From the NCBI GenBank assembly GCA_030669445.1, contig DAOVDP010000053.1, positions 1 to 7,246 on the forward strand: a stretch of 7,246 nucleotides of DNA. The letters are read 5' to 3'. The notes beneath the pieces were generated by a model, which saw nothing but the letters and a program-made list of their open reading frames with translations, did no database searches and was not told where the DNA came from. The position numbers and the translations under genes were made by a program. The first letter of the stretch is position 1. The number at the start of each line of letters is the position of its first letter. This stretch comes from Candidatus Latescibacterota bacterium. GTDB taxonomy: Bacteria; Latescibacterota; MVCY01. This document shows, in pieces, positions 6,947 to 7,246 of this stretch.

Positions 6947-7153
6947 CTCTGGGATTTAACAGTGATTCTATTGCTTTGTACAAGTGGTAGTATCACGACA
7001 CAAAGAAGGCTATCAAGGCGATCAAATACAATACAAATAATGTTCAGATTCTGTCGGGAAATGGTGACGTTGAATAACGAAGAGGATGTCAGGTGATCTT
7101 CGACAATCCATTTTTCGACAGGAGTTGTTCAATAATAAATCGGGGAGGTCCGA
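6947..7153. other. Intergenic region before the RraA-like gene
   Basis: I see no gene or clear promoter in these 207 bases. The frame 6991-7077 is open for 28 codons (ending KYNTNNVQILSGNGDVE) but follows a stop and has no start codon or ribosome site, so it could at most be a remnant. Two direct copies of TTCGACA lie at 7099-7105 and 7114-7120, 15 bases apart start to start, shortly before the next ribosome site. No intrinsic terminator follows the DUF362 stop, so co-transcription with the next gene remains possible. Confidence 0.5.
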
Positions 7154-7246
7154 ATGTCGAACAAAGAGATTCCTTTAACCGAGATGTGCCAGAGGTATAG
7201 GCGTCTGTATGGCGGCCCGATAATGGATGTTTTAGATCAGATGAGC
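7154..7246 (+). CDS. RraA / demethylmenaquinone methyltransferase-like family protein, N-terminus only
   Basis: The ATG has an excellent ribosome site, GGGGAGG (7142-7148), five bases upstream. The frame is open through 31 codons to the window edge. The visible residues MSNKEIPLTEMCQRYRRLY and GGPIMDVLDQMS resemble the start of RraA-fold proteins, where a helix ending in RY--LYTG is followed by (A/I)-D-L-D-MG. Members of that fold include RNase E regulators, HMG/CHA aldolases and proteins misnamed methyltransferases, so no reaction can be assigned. The active-site region lies beyond the window. Its position 207 bases after the DUF362 gene on the same strand suggests, but does not prove, a shared operon. 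Confidence 0.5.
   Translation, partial: MSNKEIPLTEMCQRYRRLYGGPIMDVLDQMS

Noticed and set aside
6241..6996. Minus-strand frame of 251 codons
   Set aside because: It is antisense to the DUF362 gene; the plus-strand protein carries the family motifs.
1..7246. CRISPR array, tRNA or rRNA genes, insertion sequence
   Set aside because: No regularly spaced repeats, cloverleaf-like sequence, rRNA segment or transposase-like frame was seen on either strand.

Overview
This is bacterial DNA. Its core is a complete glycine cleavage operon, all on the + strand: tandem glycine riboswitch, gcvT, gcvH, gcvPA, gcvPB, and a LipM-type octanoyltransferase gene. P-protein split into two subunits, the LipM branch of lipoyl assembly, strong AGGAGG-type ribosome binding sites and a tandem glycine riboswitch with a terminator are all common in Firmicutes. 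They also occur in other, mostly anaerobic lineages, so the sequence does not fix the phylum.

Layout. Positions 1-233 hold the 3' part of a broken gene that resembles a helicase/restriction endonuclease of the BPTD_3080 type. It has an in-frame TAG where the family usually has Trp, and the similarity ends abruptly. A promoter (222-250) overlaps the end of this remnant. The riboswitch (about 260-430) runs into an intrinsic terminator (416-463) that competes with the last aptamer helix. The genes gcvT (507-1625), gcvH (1638-2030), gcvPA (2032-3381), gcvPB (3378-4811) and lipM (4808-5623) follow with gaps of 12 bases or less, or with 4-base ATGA overlaps.

After lipM comes a 453-base AT-rich spacer. 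It holds a good sigma-70-type promoter, a 15-codon reading frame with a strong Shine-Dalgarno, and a perfect 16-bp inverted repeat with a 38-base loop. Next are a DUF362-family gene (start reassigned to 6077, end 6946), a 207-base gap, and the first 31 codons of a gene (7154 to the window end) that resembles the RraA/demethylmenaquinone-methyltransferase-like family. Base composition falls after lipM, so 5624-7246 looks like a separate transcription unit and possibly a different genomic segment.

How the genes work together. GcvPA/GcvPB decarboxylate glycine and load the aminomethyl group on the lipoyl arm of GcvH. GcvT passes the one-carbon unit to tetrahydrofolate and releases ammonia. LipM supplies the octanoyl group that becomes the lipoyl arm of GcvH. 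Dihydrolipoamide dehydrogenase (L-protein) and lipoyl synthase (LipA) are not in the window and must be encoded elsewhere. High glycine should switch the operon on through the riboswitch.

I found no clear new system. The least expected items are the decayed restriction-like gene behind the gcv promoter and the unexplained spacer ahead of the DUF362 gene.
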